Assembly (NCBI RefSeq): GCF_900009135.1
Contig: NZ_LT797705.1
Location: 28,724-92,723, forward strand
Reading direction: 5' to 3'
From: Planktothrix sp. PCC 11201
GTDB taxonomy: Bacteria; Cyanobacteriota; Cyanobacteriia; Cyanobacteriales; Microcoleaceae
Length of the DNA stretch: 64,000 bases
The notes under the pieces are model-generated. The model ran no database searches, was not told where the DNA came from, and worked only from the letters and a program-made list of their open reading frames with translations. Below, piece after piece: positions 17,654-27,030 of the stretch. Within the stretch, counting starts at the first letter, position 1. The number at the start of each line of letters is the position of its first letter. The translations under genes and the position numbers were made by a program.

Positions 17654-17814
17654 TTAAATATTATTAAATCAACATCAGAAATTAAGTCTACCTGCTATAA
17701 TACACAGCTTTTAAGCATAAAATCAGCTTTTATTTTAATTTTACTGTGTCTATGTTGACTTAGTATGGTACAATAGTAGGCTAATTATACTAACTGAGAA
17801 ATGAGGGAATTATT

Positions 17815-19635
17815 ATGGATCTGAATCCAGCTTATACTCCTGTAGGAACCTTATTTGATAATAAACCCATGTTTTTTATTCCTAAGTATCAAAGAGCGTA
17901 TGCTTGGGAAGGCGAATCTATAAAAGACTTTATCAAAGATTTAAAAAATTGTTTTGTTAAACGAAAATCTCAATCTCCTATCAATCATTTTTTAGGTGGA
18001 ATTCTAAGCGTAGAGTATCCTGTTGCAGGTGTAGTAAGGCAACATGAATATGAAATTATAGATGGGCAACAAAGAGCAGCAACTTTTACTCTGCTTATGG
18101 CTTGTCTCGTCACAATGTATAAAGAATTACTAAATCAAGCCAAAAATTCACAAGATGCAACAAATGAAGAAATCCTTCAAAGCCGAATCAAGGATTTATC
18201 TAAGAGATTTATAGAATTTGATCAAGAAGTACAAAGAACTATTACTAAAGTTGAGGTTTTAAAATTATCAAAGCCCGATCAGAATTTTTATAGAAATTTA
18301 ATTCGAGAAAAAAAACCATCAGTATCAAGAGATTCTCATAGAAAGTTACTAGAAGCATATAACAGCATATCTGAGGCGGTTAAAGAAATGATAGATAAGT
18401 CGAATTTAGTAACTAAGATGGACGATCTTGAAGTTATTCAGAACGTTATAGATAGTGACTTTACTGTCTTACACATGGTTACGAAAGCAAAAGAAGATGC
18501 TTTTAGGCTGTTTCAAGTTATTAATGATAGAGGGACAAGTTTAACGGAAGGAGATTTACTAAGAGCAAAAACGTTGGAAATATTAGAAAATTTTAGCACA
18601 GAGCAGAATAGTGTTGAAGATTTATGGAATGAAATTCTTTCTGATCCTCCTAATAAAACTGCAAACTATCTTAATTGGATTTATGAATCTAATCATGGGA
18701 GAAGAGCATCACAAAATGCTTTGTTTGATAATTTTATTGACGCTTTCTTTCCTGAGCATAAATCTCCTAATTTGACTGTAGATGATGCAAATAATATTTA
18801 TATAAAAGTAAAGGACATAAATGAAAATATTATAAAGTGTAGAAAATTAGAAAATGGAGAGTGGCTCTATAAAAACCAGCAACCTATAACAGGTTGGGAT
18901 AAAAACCGTCTCAATCTCTTGTTAAAAGAGTTAGATCATACATTATGTATACCTTTGTTGTTGGCAGCATCGACACTGGATCATCAAAAATTTTCTCAAG
19001 TTGTACAAATTATAGAAAAGGCTTTTTTTCGTTACAAAATTATATGTAACCAACACGCTACTCCACTTCAAACAATCTATCGTGAAGAAGCAAATTCAAT
19101 TAGAACTAATCCGACACAATACAAACTCACAAGTTTAAAGGGGAAGTTACGCACTTTAATAAATAAAAGAGCTTCAGATGACGTATTCAAAGCCAACCTT
19201 GAGTTGCTTCATTATAAAGAGACGGGAGGCGGTAGTAATAAACCACTTAAATATTTTTTGTTAACTGCTGAGTATTATTACCAATGGTTTAAACAGGGAG
19301 CGACTGGGGAGCCTGTTTGTACTGACAAGACTAGAGTATATGACTTTGCTAGTACCTCTATCGAGCATATATACTCACAAAATGCAGATAGTAGTGTATT
19401 TGACTCTACTTTAGAGCCTGTAAAGCATTCATTAGGAAACTTGACAATTCTAGATCCAGCTTTGAATGCGACTGGAAATAATGATAGTTTTGTCACAAAA
19501 AAATTGGTTTATCAAGGGTCTTCAGTCTTTTTAACAAAAGAAGAGGTTGGAACAAAAACAGCTTGGGACTTAAATGAAATTAATTCTTATAAGCAACAGC
19601 TTATAAATATAGGAATGAAAATTTTTCAAATATAG
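17815..19635 (+). CDS. GmrSD-like DUF262/DUF1524 protein (type IV restriction-like)
   Basis: 606 residues. The N-terminal DUF262 (ParB-like nucleotidase) domain shows IPKYQRAYAW at 22-31 and YEIIDGQQR at 79-87. FQVINDRGTSLTEGDLLRAK follows in the middle. The C-terminal DUF1524 His-Me nuclease domain has STSIEHIYSQ and GNLTILDPALNATGNNDSF. This domain pair defines GmrS-GmrD fusions that cleave modified phage DNA in an NTP-dependent way. Codon use is strongly AT-biased relative to the flanking transfer genes, which suggests recent import. A TTGACT/TACAAT promoter-like region lies at 17755-17776. It abuts the truncated traC. Confidence 0.85.
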   Translation: MDLNPAYTPVGTLFDNKPMFFIPKYQRAYAWEGESIKDFIKDLKNCFVKRKSQSPINHFLGGILSVEYPVAGVVRQHEYEIIDGQQRAATFTLLMACLVTMYKELLNQAKNSQDATNEEILQSRIKDLSKRFIEFDQEVQRTITKVEVLKLSKPDQNFYRNLIREKKPSVSRDSHRKLLEAYNSISEAVKEMIDKSNLVTKMDDLEVIQNVIDSDFTVLHMVTKAKEDAFRLFQVINDRGTSLTEGDLLRAKTLEILENFSTEQNSVEDLWNEILSDPPNKTANYLNWIYESNHGRRASQNALFDNFIDAFFPEHKSPNLTVDDANNIYIKVKDINENIIKCRKLENGEWLYKNQQPITGWDKNRLNLLLKELDHTLCIPLLLAASTLDHQKFSQVVQIIEKAFFRYKIICNQHATPLQTIYREEANSIRTNPTQYKLTSLKGKLRTLINKRASDDVFKANLELLHYKETGGGSNKPLKYFLLTAEYYYQWFKQGATGEPVCTDKTRVYDFASTSIEHIYSQNADSSVFDSTLEPVKHSLGNLTILDPALNATGNNDSFVTKKLVYQGSSVFLTKEEVGTKTAWDLNEINSYKQQLINIGMKIFQI

Positions 19636-19670
19636 TTCCTAGCTTATATGGAGGGAAATATGGAGTATTT

Positions 19671-21569
19671 TTAACTACTTAAGTGTTTGGGAAAGGCAGA
19701 TTGGAAGGTTTCAACGAGGGCTTGGGCGGTTGCAAGTTTGTCGTATTCCGCTTCTGTTTGAGGCAATTTAAAGATGGCTTCCCGTTCCTCTGGGGTTAAT
19801 TTGTCTTGATTGGCCCCAAATTTCCAGCGATCGCCTTCTTTTGTCCCTGAGAAGATATCCTGTCCGTCACTGCCTATAACAGCAACTTGAATTTTGTGAT
19901 GATCAGGAGTAACATACAGTGTGCCACCTTGCTCAAAAGGAATTCCAGATGGGGGAGATTGCCCAGTTGCCATGGCATAATTAACTAAGCAATCGGCGAC
20001 GGCTTCACGTTGCTGTTGTACTTTTTTTTGAGTCACAATTTTGCTTAGGAGATCTTCAGGTTCGTCATCAATCAATGATTCGGAAGGAGAAGGAACAGAA
20101 GAATTTAGAGGCTTAGAAACAGGCAGAGTTGAGTTAAGTTCGCTATGAGATTGAGTGGAAACTTGAGGTTTTATGGTTTGCTCTAGTTCCTCAACAATTT
20201 CTTCTAACCGATCTAACCTTTCTGACAACTTCCCTAAATAATCTTGAATTTGGTCAAGTTGTTGGTTAAGGCTGACATTTTTATTAATTTCGAGTGGAGG
20301 AGACCTTTTATAATTCGGATCAATTTGGTTTCCGAGTTTATCAATTTTCTCTCCAATATCAACGGCTTTAATTTCAGTATCATCAATTAAGATGGGATCT
20401 TTTTGCTCGGAGGTGACTTGCTGTTTCTCTTCTTTAGAACTAATTGGTTGGTTTTGGAAAGTTTTATTGGGTTTAACCTTTTGAGTTCGTTCAGAAAGAT
20501 TTTCAGTTCGTTCTGCTAAGGTTTCTAAATCAGCGATTACGTCAGTTTGTCGAACGCGAATGCTAATTTCCTCCGTTCGTTCATTTAAAGTTTGAATTTG
20601 CTCCAGAATTTCCTCAAGTTTTTTAGCTTGATTGTTTTCCTTCGCTTGGGTAATTCCATCAATAAGTTCTTGAATGCTGTTAACTGCTAATAATCCCATT
20701 AAAGAAGTCGCTTGAAGGGTTAAACCTGTGACGGTTAGCCCATCAATTTCACTGGATTTAGCATTAATGATTGAACCTTGATGTTGGCTTTCTTTGAGAA
20801 ACGCTTCCAAAGACTCAAGCAGTGGATATGGTTCTTCTGACTGTTCAGGTGTTTGTTGCTGAGTTTCAGGAGTTTTCATCGACTTTTGGGAAGTGCGATT
20901 CTTAGCGATTTCACCTAAAGCTCCCGTTTTCAAAGGAGTATCGTTATCCTCTGATAGTAGTTCATCAATATCATCTTCCTCTAGGTTTTGTGGTTCTTGA
21001 CGATTTCGGTGAGAAGAAGCTGATTTTGATGTAGCTTTCTTGGGTTTTGAGAGTTCTTCATCTTCTTCTAAATCTGTTAAATCCTCATCAAAATCTTCTG
21101 AAAGGTCATCATCTTCTAATTGATCATTAGCTTCTAAATCGATTAAATCGCTGACATGAGAAGGCGTGTAGAAATTGTTATTTTCTTTCGTATCAACTCC
21201 AGCCTGTTTGAGATTTTTAACTAAATAGACCCCACTGGTTCTTTGACTGGGATCTTTAGTTAGGTAGAAAACAAAGCCAGAAACTTCATCATTTTTTCCT
21301 TCAGTGATTAAATCTACACTAATACTGGCTTTTTGATTTCCTGATTCATTGAGTCGATCAGGACGTTTATTGAAGGACTCAACAAAGTTTTTGAAATCCT
21401 CCCAATCTTCAACACCCCCTTCTTCTTGAATAGCATCAATGGCAGCATCTAAAGTTTCTTGAATATGCTCTAGCCTTTTAACGTGTTTGGGATCTGTAGC
21501 GGTTAGAACAGACCAATCCCGTTTAGGTGGGGAAAACTTTTTAGGCTTAGTTGCTGATTTTGTAGCCAT
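19671..21569 (-). CDS. large acidic coiled-coil protein of unknown function
   Basis: 632 residues, no family recognised. A basic N-terminus (MATKSATKPKKFSPPKRDW) precedes a folded region of about 100 residues (HVKRLEHIQETLDAAIDAIQ; SVDLITEGKNDEVSGFVFYL). A highly acidic low-complexity stretch follows (about 150-220), then a long predicted coiled coil (about 300-480, with repeated ER/LEQ heptads). A compact C-terminal domain contains GIPFEQGGTLYVTPDHHKIQVAVIGSDGQDIF. It shares strand and direction with the polymerase-like gene about 870 bp upstream and could be its accessory factor; that is context only. Confidence 0.6.
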   Translation of the reverse strand: MATKSATKPKKFSPPKRDWSVLTATDPKHVKRLEHIQETLDAAIDAIQEEGGVEDWEDFKNFVESFNKRPDRLNESGNQKASISVDLITEGKNDEVSGFVFYLTKDPSQRTSGVYLVKNLKQAGVDTKENNNFYTPSHVSDLIDLEANDQLEDDDLSEDFDEDLTDLEEDEELSKPKKATSKSASSHRNRQEPQNLEEDDIDELLSEDNDTPLKTGALGEIAKNRTSQKSMKTPETQQQTPEQSEEPYPLLESLEAFLKESQHQGSIINAKSSEIDGLTVTGLTLQATSLMGLLAVNSIQELIDGITQAKENNQAKKLEEILEQIQTLNERTEEISIRVRQTDVIADLETLAERTENLSERTQKVKPNKTFQNQPISSKEEKQQVTSEQKDPILIDDTEIKAVDIGEKIDKLGNQIDPNYKRSPPLEINKNVSLNQQLDQIQDYLGKLSERLDRLEEIVEELEQTIKPQVSTQSHSELNSTLPVSKPLNSSVPSPSESLIDDEPEDLLSKIVTQKKVQQQREAVADCLVNYAMATGQSPPSGIPFEQGGTLYVTPDHHKIQVAVIGSDGQDIFSGTKEGDRWKFGANQDKLTPEEREAIFKLPQTEAEYDKLATAQALVETFQSAFPKHLSS

Positions 21570-22440
21570 TTATTAATCTCCATTTCAGCTAATTATTTTT
21601 GTTGGCTCTAATAGTTATTAATTGTCGGTAATAGTGCTTGAAATAAGGTTGTTTCTTTGGGTTTATATTTGATTCAGTCACAAGTTAGATAAATTGGAAG
21701 TTATTACTAGGAAAGCTATCATCCATTGGGTTGAGACACTAAGAGGATTAATTGATGCTACTGCTTCCCCCTGATGGCTGAAGACTGATATTTAATGCTT
21801 TTGTGGGTGGATAACTACTTTAATCACAGGTTGGCTAGGTGCGATGCCGATAGGTGATGTGTGTCTGTCTATGCGATCGCGTAGCTACCGCCTGTCGGCA
21901 TCGCGTAGCCGCCTGCGCCTTGACATCGCAATGCTAATCAACAACGACTCCGCGATCGCATAGCCGCGGCCTGTGGGCATCGCAAGCAACAAGGACAAAA
22001 CAATCAAAGGGTTAAAGCACTTTAGAAATTAATCAACAATCAAAATCCTAACCTACTAAAATGAGTAATTTTACTTACTAAATTGGTGTACGGAATTTTG
22101 ACATGGCTTGCTGTTCCACTGCGGGAAAAATAGAAGGGAAAACAGTGCATAAACTCCCTCTTTGTGATTTTGATTAAATGGCAAAATGTTACATAAGATA
22201 CCAAATTTTGAATAATACAACGTAATACAGAAGGAAATAATAGGGAAAATAGTGCATTTATTCTCTACTTTTTCCTATCTGTTTCAAGCGTTTTTTTGAG
22301 CTTGTGTGGAAAGAAAGAGTCAAATTGTAGTCTTAATACTACAAATGTAACAGGAGTCAATGGAAAATTTTCCATTGACTCCTGTGCGATGGCGTAGCCG
22401 CCGCCTTGCGGCATCGCCTTAAAATCTGCAACCCTCTCGA
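21570..22440. other. 871-bp intergenic region with repeats
   Basis: No gene is visible. It holds several GCGATGCC/GGCATCGC cyanobacterial palindromes with HIP1 octamers (21838-21985). Two direct repeats of AGGGAAAA-AGTGCAT lie about 105 bp apart (near 22135-22148 and 22240-22253). A 36-bp palindrome is at 22350-22385, followed by another GCGATGGCGTAGCC...GGCATCGC palindrome (22386-22416). The promoter of the coiled-coil gene should be at its left edge. An origin or centromere role is possible but unproven. Confidence 0.5.
22350..22385. repeat. 36-bp perfect palindrome containing AATGGAAAATTTTCCATT
   Basis: The arms run ACAGGAGTCAATGGAAAA and its exact complement, centred at 22367/22368. The inner 18-mer is the same as at 216-233 and 49461-49478. 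It lies 56 bp past the stop of the polymerase-like gene, but no T-run follows on the minus strand, so a simple terminator is unlikely. Confidence 0.85.
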
Positions 22441-25400
22441 CTAAACCAGTTCTAGTTCTTTTGGTTTGGCTTTCGCCGTAGACATGACAGTTATTTGAGG
22501 TTGGGATAACGCTTTCTCTCGCGCCATAATCATTTCTTGGAAACGAGTTGCGGCTTTTTCTGTCAAGGGAATTTGAACCTCTCCGGTGTGAACGTTGGCT
22601 TTAAACACGGTGCGCTTAGACTCGTTTCTGACAAAGCAATCCCCGTTAGGTTGCACATAAGCTGTCCATTGGTTGTCCCCAAACTTGAAGTGCTGGGTGC
22701 GCTCGGGAGGAAGTTGCGCTTGTCGTTGTTGGTATGTGTCTGACACAACGCTAAACAGCAGATATTGGAGAGAAAGCCGCCAGTTGTTAGTGTCAGGAGT
22801 CGTCGGACTGTGTTTTCCGTTATTCACTGCTGTTTCTGGTTTTAAGGCGGGTTTTTGTTGAGGTTTTGGGGGTTGGCTGCCATTTTGAACGATGGAAGCA
22901 GGACTGTGAGAAGGTTCAGGGGAATCAATTGGCGGCAATTGGGTTTGAGGTAATTGGATGGATTCTGAATCAACCTTCAGCATCAGCGATCTACCACTTT
23001 GATTCAGCGTTATCGTGGCTTCAAACGTTGTTCCAGGGGGCAACTTTGGACTATCGGGGGAGAAGGTTCCCAATTTCTTCCCGTCAAGTTGAATAATAGG
23101 AGTGCCTTGAAATCGGTAATATTTCTCGTGAGTAGGAGGTAAGTCTAGGGTTCCCACTTGCAGAGTCACAGTCCGGTCTTTCCATTTAGACTTGCAGAAA
23201 TCTTCCTGGGAGTAGTCGTTATCAGGATGTTTGACATTAACAACTTCGATTTGGTTAACCTGATAGTTGGACAACGCATGGCAAATTTCATCCATAAATA
23301 GTTTATAGACCAGTGCGCCTCGACCCGCTTTATCGTGAGACTCAATCCAGCGACAATCGACCGGAGGTACAATGAGCAATCGGGTTTCATTACCGGAGTA
23401 GTTTGTCACCTTCAAAGCGTCAGGATCGATATGGTGATTAGAGTTATCTCCGTATTTAGCATCAAGTTTCGCTGCCATGCTCTGGGGTAAATCTTTAAAG
23501 GCAAATTCAACTAAGGGTAATTCGTGATGAGCACTGGCTTCATATTCAATGCCTTTTCTATCAAGTGAATCTTTCCATTGGTTAGGAAGGTCAATACTAC
23601 GGCCGTCTTGAGTTTTTACTTTCTTGAAAGGAACTTGCAGGACATAGACATCTCGTGGCAAAGCTTCGTGGAGTAACTCGTAGTCTTGTTGGAGAGAAAA
23701 GGTAATTTCTAGTTCCTCGGCTACTTTCTGACCAATCGTCCGGTGTTTGCTGAGGTTATCACAAGTGTGGGTAGCTTGGAACAGGGCATGAGCGGCTCTG
23801 GTTTTCCGTTCAGGGGTATCCCAAATTTCATCAATTTCAACCCGATAACTGTCATAAAGTTTGCCGATTTCCTCCTTTCGCATTTTGATATCATTACCTG
23901 TTCGTTCGTAGATAATCGTTTTGTCTTCTTGAAAGCGTTGCACTAAATCTTTTGCCCACTGCAATTCGTTTTCTTCCCAATTAAGGTCATTTTCTGGGCT
24001 AGGACGATACTCAATTTCATTGTCAATTAAAGTATCTTTGTAGGGGTAAGGAACGTGCAATTGACTGCCTTCTTTCTCGTATTCAATCTTTGCTGTATCT
24101 AACTGTTTGCGATATTCTTTTGATACAATAAGATAAGCGGGAATTGCGGGAAGAATATGTTGAAATTCATCTCGGTTTCGGCAAACGAGTCGCGTTTGTT
24201 CCCAATAGGGGTTCACCGCTTCCTTAGCTAAAACATAAACAGCATTAGGAAAGTCGGCGGGCATGGCAAATTGTTTATAAAGTCGGTCATCTCCTTTATA
24301 CTGGAAAAAGTAAGTGCAGCTTTTGTGTTTCTCGCACCATTCATCAACTTTTTCTAGTAAAGTATCGGGGTTTAAACCGGTTTTCTCTTTGACTTCTTTG
24401 GCATCTTTACCCCGTAAGGAATTTTTCTGGTAATCAACTTCGTATTGTTCCATAATACTCAAAGCCGAGATGAACCGCTTTTGCTGTTTAAGAAATAGCT
24501 TTTCATCTTCTCCAGAGTTGGGAAGTGCAGCCGCAACTTTACCAATAGCTAAAGCCACAAGTCCAACTTCATTTTGAGAACTGGCTACACCAATTTGTTC
24601 GAGGGTAGTGAATTTGCGATCGCCTGCTTTGGCTTTACCTTCTAAAACTTCGGAGTCATCTTCTCGATATCGAGCTTGGGTATAAGGAACTTTCTCAGCT
24701 TGAATCACTTCCCCAAAGTCAAATAATTCCTCTTGTGCAGGTAAGATTTGTTGAGCAATATGGGGAATTTTTCTGGATTCAATTCCAAAGGGTTCATCTC
24801 CATCAAAATCCCCTTGGTGGAATCTTTCTAAATCTTTAGGATGAAACCAAATTACCCCTTTAATTTTTGCCATAACCGTGCGAATTTCTTCAGGAACAGT
24901 TTCGAGGTTTTTGGCATGGATATTTTGGTATTTTCTCAGACCATCTTTATTGAGAATGGGAAATCGTCCTTGAATACAGTCTCCTTGTTCGAGATGGTTA
25001 GCACAAACAATACCTCTGGGTAAATCTTCACAAGGTAAAGCCATTGCTGAAGTCATCGCTAAAGCGCCTCTAGTTGCTAGATTTCGCCATTTAGAAGCTA
25101 ACCAGCGTTGAGCCATATTCGTAAATTCAGGACTCCCAATCATCAATCCTAATTTATCGGCTTTTAGCATCTGAATATCTTGTCTTTCCCGCTTTTGCTC
25201 TTCAGAATTATCTTCATTATTAACTGTGATTTCATCATCACAATTTTTGGGAAGTTTATCCTGTTGTTCTTGAAGTTTTCTTTCGTTTAAACGAGCTAGA
25301 AAAGCTTCCCGTCGGTCATGATCTTCAATCATCGCTTGGCGCAATTTCATCGGATCACGTTGCAAGGTTGCGAGTCGTTGGGCTTCGGCTTTAGCGGCGG

Positions 25401-26268
25401 GTACTAAGTCTTGTCTTTGAGCTTCTTCATCGAACCAAACTCCAGTAGATTGCCAGCTTGTTTGGGTGATGCCAATTTGACTGTTTTTGCGATTACCCAG
25501 GATGGCTTTTGGTAACTCATAATCACCACAAGGAATCAGGTCTTTGAGTTGTTTTTTGTTGATGCCTTTAATGCTGGAACGATCTAAAATAAGTTGGGGT
25601 TGATTGCCTTCAGAATCAGCTAATGAGTGAAGTAAATGATCATCAGGACGGAGGGTTCCTTTTGCTAAAAAGCTTACTTGAGGTGTGGATTCGGAATTTT
25701 CTGTATTCCAACTCCGTAACCAAGCAAAACGAAATTGACTGGCTCGATTTTTCTCCCCTCCGATGCTTTTCAGTAATTCAGAACTGATAACACCGTGACA
25801 GTCTCCAGTTCGATATTGTGCATATTGGGGGTCGGTGAAATCAACAATTTTTACTCGTAAATTTGTATCACATTCTGACACACCGGACATACAAGTGCTA
25901 ACGAGAAGAGAACCGTAGCGACAGGCGGTATCTTTTTCGGTTACGAATAAGTCCCCTATCTTTTTGGCTAGGGTTTCATCACCGAAGTAATAACTGTTTC
26001 CAGATTGAAAGATCATGCGTCGTTTGATGCTATCTTCTGGATCATGGATACTAGCGCGGAGTTGGCGAGGATCTGGATTGGATTTGTCTAGTTTGACAAT
26101 CATTAAGGATTGCAGTTCCTCTGGTTCAAACATTGCTTGCAGAATTGAGTGGCGCAGGATTTCTGGGTTATTATAAAACTGTCCCACATTGCGTCCTTTG
26201 GCATCAGTATAAGCAGCATCAAAGACAGGAATTTTGAGTCCTTCTTCGGTAACAGTTGTAGTGACCAT
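22441..26268 (-). CDS. two-barrel (YonO/cellular RdRP-like) RNA polymerase, putative
   Basis: 1275 residues. Residues 486-491 read GDFDGD, the metal-binding loop of the beta'-type double-psi beta barrel (D487, D489, D491). Upstream, about 429-450, GDCIQGRFPILNKDGLRKYQ resembles the NRxPTLHRxGIQAF-type segment of beta' and the PxLHPGDIR segment of RdRPs. Downstream, IGVASSQNEVGLVALAIGKV and EVDYQKNSLRG (610-620) match the LGxIAN...AVDYPKTG region of cellular RdRPs. In the first barrel, TGDCHGVISSELL (154-166) and VSFLAKGTL (198-206, K203) resemble the DGxGxIS...KGV pattern. The C-terminal 200 residues are Pro/Gln-rich with a terminal domain (HFKFGDNQWTAYVQPNGDCFV). Whether it makes RNA from a DNA or RNA template is unknown. 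It is a single full-length gene with no break, preceded by a 350-bp upstream region. Confidence 0.7.
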   Translation of the reverse strand: MVTTTVTEEGLKIPVFDAAYTDAKGRNVGQFYNNPEILRHSILQAMFEPEELQSLMIVKLDKSNPDPRQLRASIHDPEDSIKRRMIFQSGNSYYFGDETLAKKIGDLFVTEKDTACRYGSLLVSTCMSGVSECDTNLRVKIVDFTDPQYAQYRTGDCHGVISSELLKSIGGEKNRASQFRFAWLRSWNTENSESTPQVSFLAKGTLRPDDHLLHSLADSEGNQPQLILDRSSIKGINKKQLKDLIPCGDYELPKAILGNRKNSQIGITQTSWQSTGVWFDEEAQRQDLVPAAKAEAQRLATLQRDPMKLRQAMIEDHDRREAFLARLNERKLQEQQDKLPKNCDDEITVNNEDNSEEQKRERQDIQMLKADKLGLMIGSPEFTNMAQRWLASKWRNLATRGALAMTSAMALPCEDLPRGIVCANHLEQGDCIQGRFPILNKDGLRKYQNIHAKNLETVPEEIRTVMAKIKGVIWFHPKDLERFHQGDFDGDEPFGIESRKIPHIAQQILPAQEELFDFGEVIQAEKVPYTQARYREDDSEVLEGKAKAGDRKFTTLEQIGVASSQNEVGLVALAIGKVAAALPNSGEDEKLFLKQQKRFISALSIMEQYEVDYQKNSLRGKDAKEVKEKTGLNPDTLLEKVDEWCEKHKSCTYFFQYKGDDRLYKQFAMPADFPNAVYVLAKEAVNPYWEQTRLVCRNRDEFQHILPAIPAYLIVSKEYRKQLDTAKIEYEKEGSQLHVPYPYKDTLIDNEIEYRPSPENDLNWEENELQWAKDLVQRFQEDKTIIYERTGNDIKMRKEEIGKLYDSYRVEIDEIWDTPERKTRAAHALFQATHTCDNLSKHRTIGQKVAEELEITFSLQQDYELLHEALPRDVYVLQVPFKKVKTQDGRSIDLPNQWKDSLDRKGIEYEASAHHELPLVEFAFKDLPQSMAAKLDAKYGDNSNHHIDPDALKVTNYSGNETRLLIVPPVDCRWIESHDKAGRGALVYKLFMDEICHALSNYQVNQIEVVNVKHPDNDYSQEDFCKSKWKDRTVTLQVGTLDLPPTHEKYYRFQGTPIIQLDGKKLGTFSPDSPKLPPGTTFEATITLNQSGRSLMLKVDSESIQLPQTQLPPIDSPEPSHSPASIVQNGSQPPKPQQKPALKPETAVNNGKHSPTTPDTNNWRLSLQYLLFSVVSDTYQQRQAQLPPERTQHFKFGDNQWTAYVQPNGDCFVRNESKRTVFKANVHTGEVQIPLTEKAATRFQEMIMAREKALSQPQITVMSTAKAKPKELELV

Positions 26269-26620
26269 AAGTTGATTTCTCCTAATCGTTGAAGGGTTAG
26301 AGTTGGAATTGTTGGAAAGGTATAGCGGGAACTATTTAAGCGTTAACAGGTTTAAACTGGGTCAGGTGTTAACCGTTGGTAGTGTTTTTGAGGGGGTTGA
26401 AATGGAACTAAAGGTTGATGCGATGCCTTGGCAGGCGGCTACGCCATCGCTAGTCGGGTTTCGTTTAAAGTAACGGAGATTAGGTTGGTGGAATTGGTCT
26501 AGCAAATTTGAACTTGGAAATAGCCTCTATTACCAATAAGGTAAGGAAAAAAGCGGCAAAGTTTGGTATTTTACTGGGTTCGGTGGGCGGTGGTAGCCGC
26601 CCTTTAAGTTGTATGTTTGG
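26269..26620. other. upstream region of the polymerase-like gene
   Basis: 352 bp without a gene. It includes the ribosome-binding region AGGAGAAATC just before the 26268 start. It also holds a cyanobacterial palindrome (GCGATGCCTTGGCAGGCGG...CCATCGC, 26420-26449). The presumed promoter is not identifiable with confidence. Confidence 0.4.
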
Positions 26621-26869
26621 TTAATAGCGAATATTGTTCTTAGTTTTGGGTTCAAGATGACTTTCTGTTCGCCAGCGCATCCAAAAACAATATAACAGAG
26701 TTAATAGTAACCATCCCGATACACAGTAAAACCCAGAATGAACCACAGGAATAGTAGGTAAAGACTGTGCATCAATTTCAATCAATTGATTAACATGGGG
26801 TTCAACAAAATTAGTATAAGCATTTTCTAAGGCTTCGCGGTCTTTGATTTTATCTTGTTGGCTGTCCAT
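26621..26869 (-). CDS. small single-pass membrane protein, unknown
   Basis: 82 residues. A polar, acidic N-terminal half (MDSQQDKIKDREALENAY) is followed by one hydrophobic helix (about 45-64, SGFYCVSGWLLLTLLYCFWM). A basic tail (RWRTESHLEPKTKN) suggests a cytoplasmic C-terminus. The start has a good ribosome-binding site (GAGGTG, 4 bases away). It is codirectional with the polymerase-like gene 350 bp downstream. No family is recognised. Confidence 0.55.
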   Translation of the reverse strand: MDSQQDKIKDREALENAYTNFVEPHVNQLIEIDAQSLPTIPVVHSGFYCVSGWLLLTLLYCFWMRWRTESHLEPKTKNNIRY

Positions 26870-26970
26870 AATTCACCTCGTTTTGTAGCTTTGAGATGAA
26901 TTGTTTTTTTGGGTTTTTGCCCAATCAAGCCAACCCCAAAAATCTTCAAACCCTTCTATAATGAGAGTTA

Positions 26971-27006
26971 ACCGCTTGGGCAAACCCCTGCGTTTGGGCA
27001 AGCGGT
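26971..27006 (+). promoter_or_regulatory. hairpin/inverted repeat in the NACHT leader
   Basis: The arms ACCGCTTG and CAAGCGGT enclose a second pairing CAAAC/GTTTG. The element lies 25-60 bp before the NACHT start. A TATAAT box (26957-26962) sits just upstream, so the inverted repeat would lie at or just after the transcription start. An operator or mRNA hairpin is likely. Confidence 0.5.
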
Positions 27007-27030
27007 CATCTTGAGGCTAAAAATGTAGCG

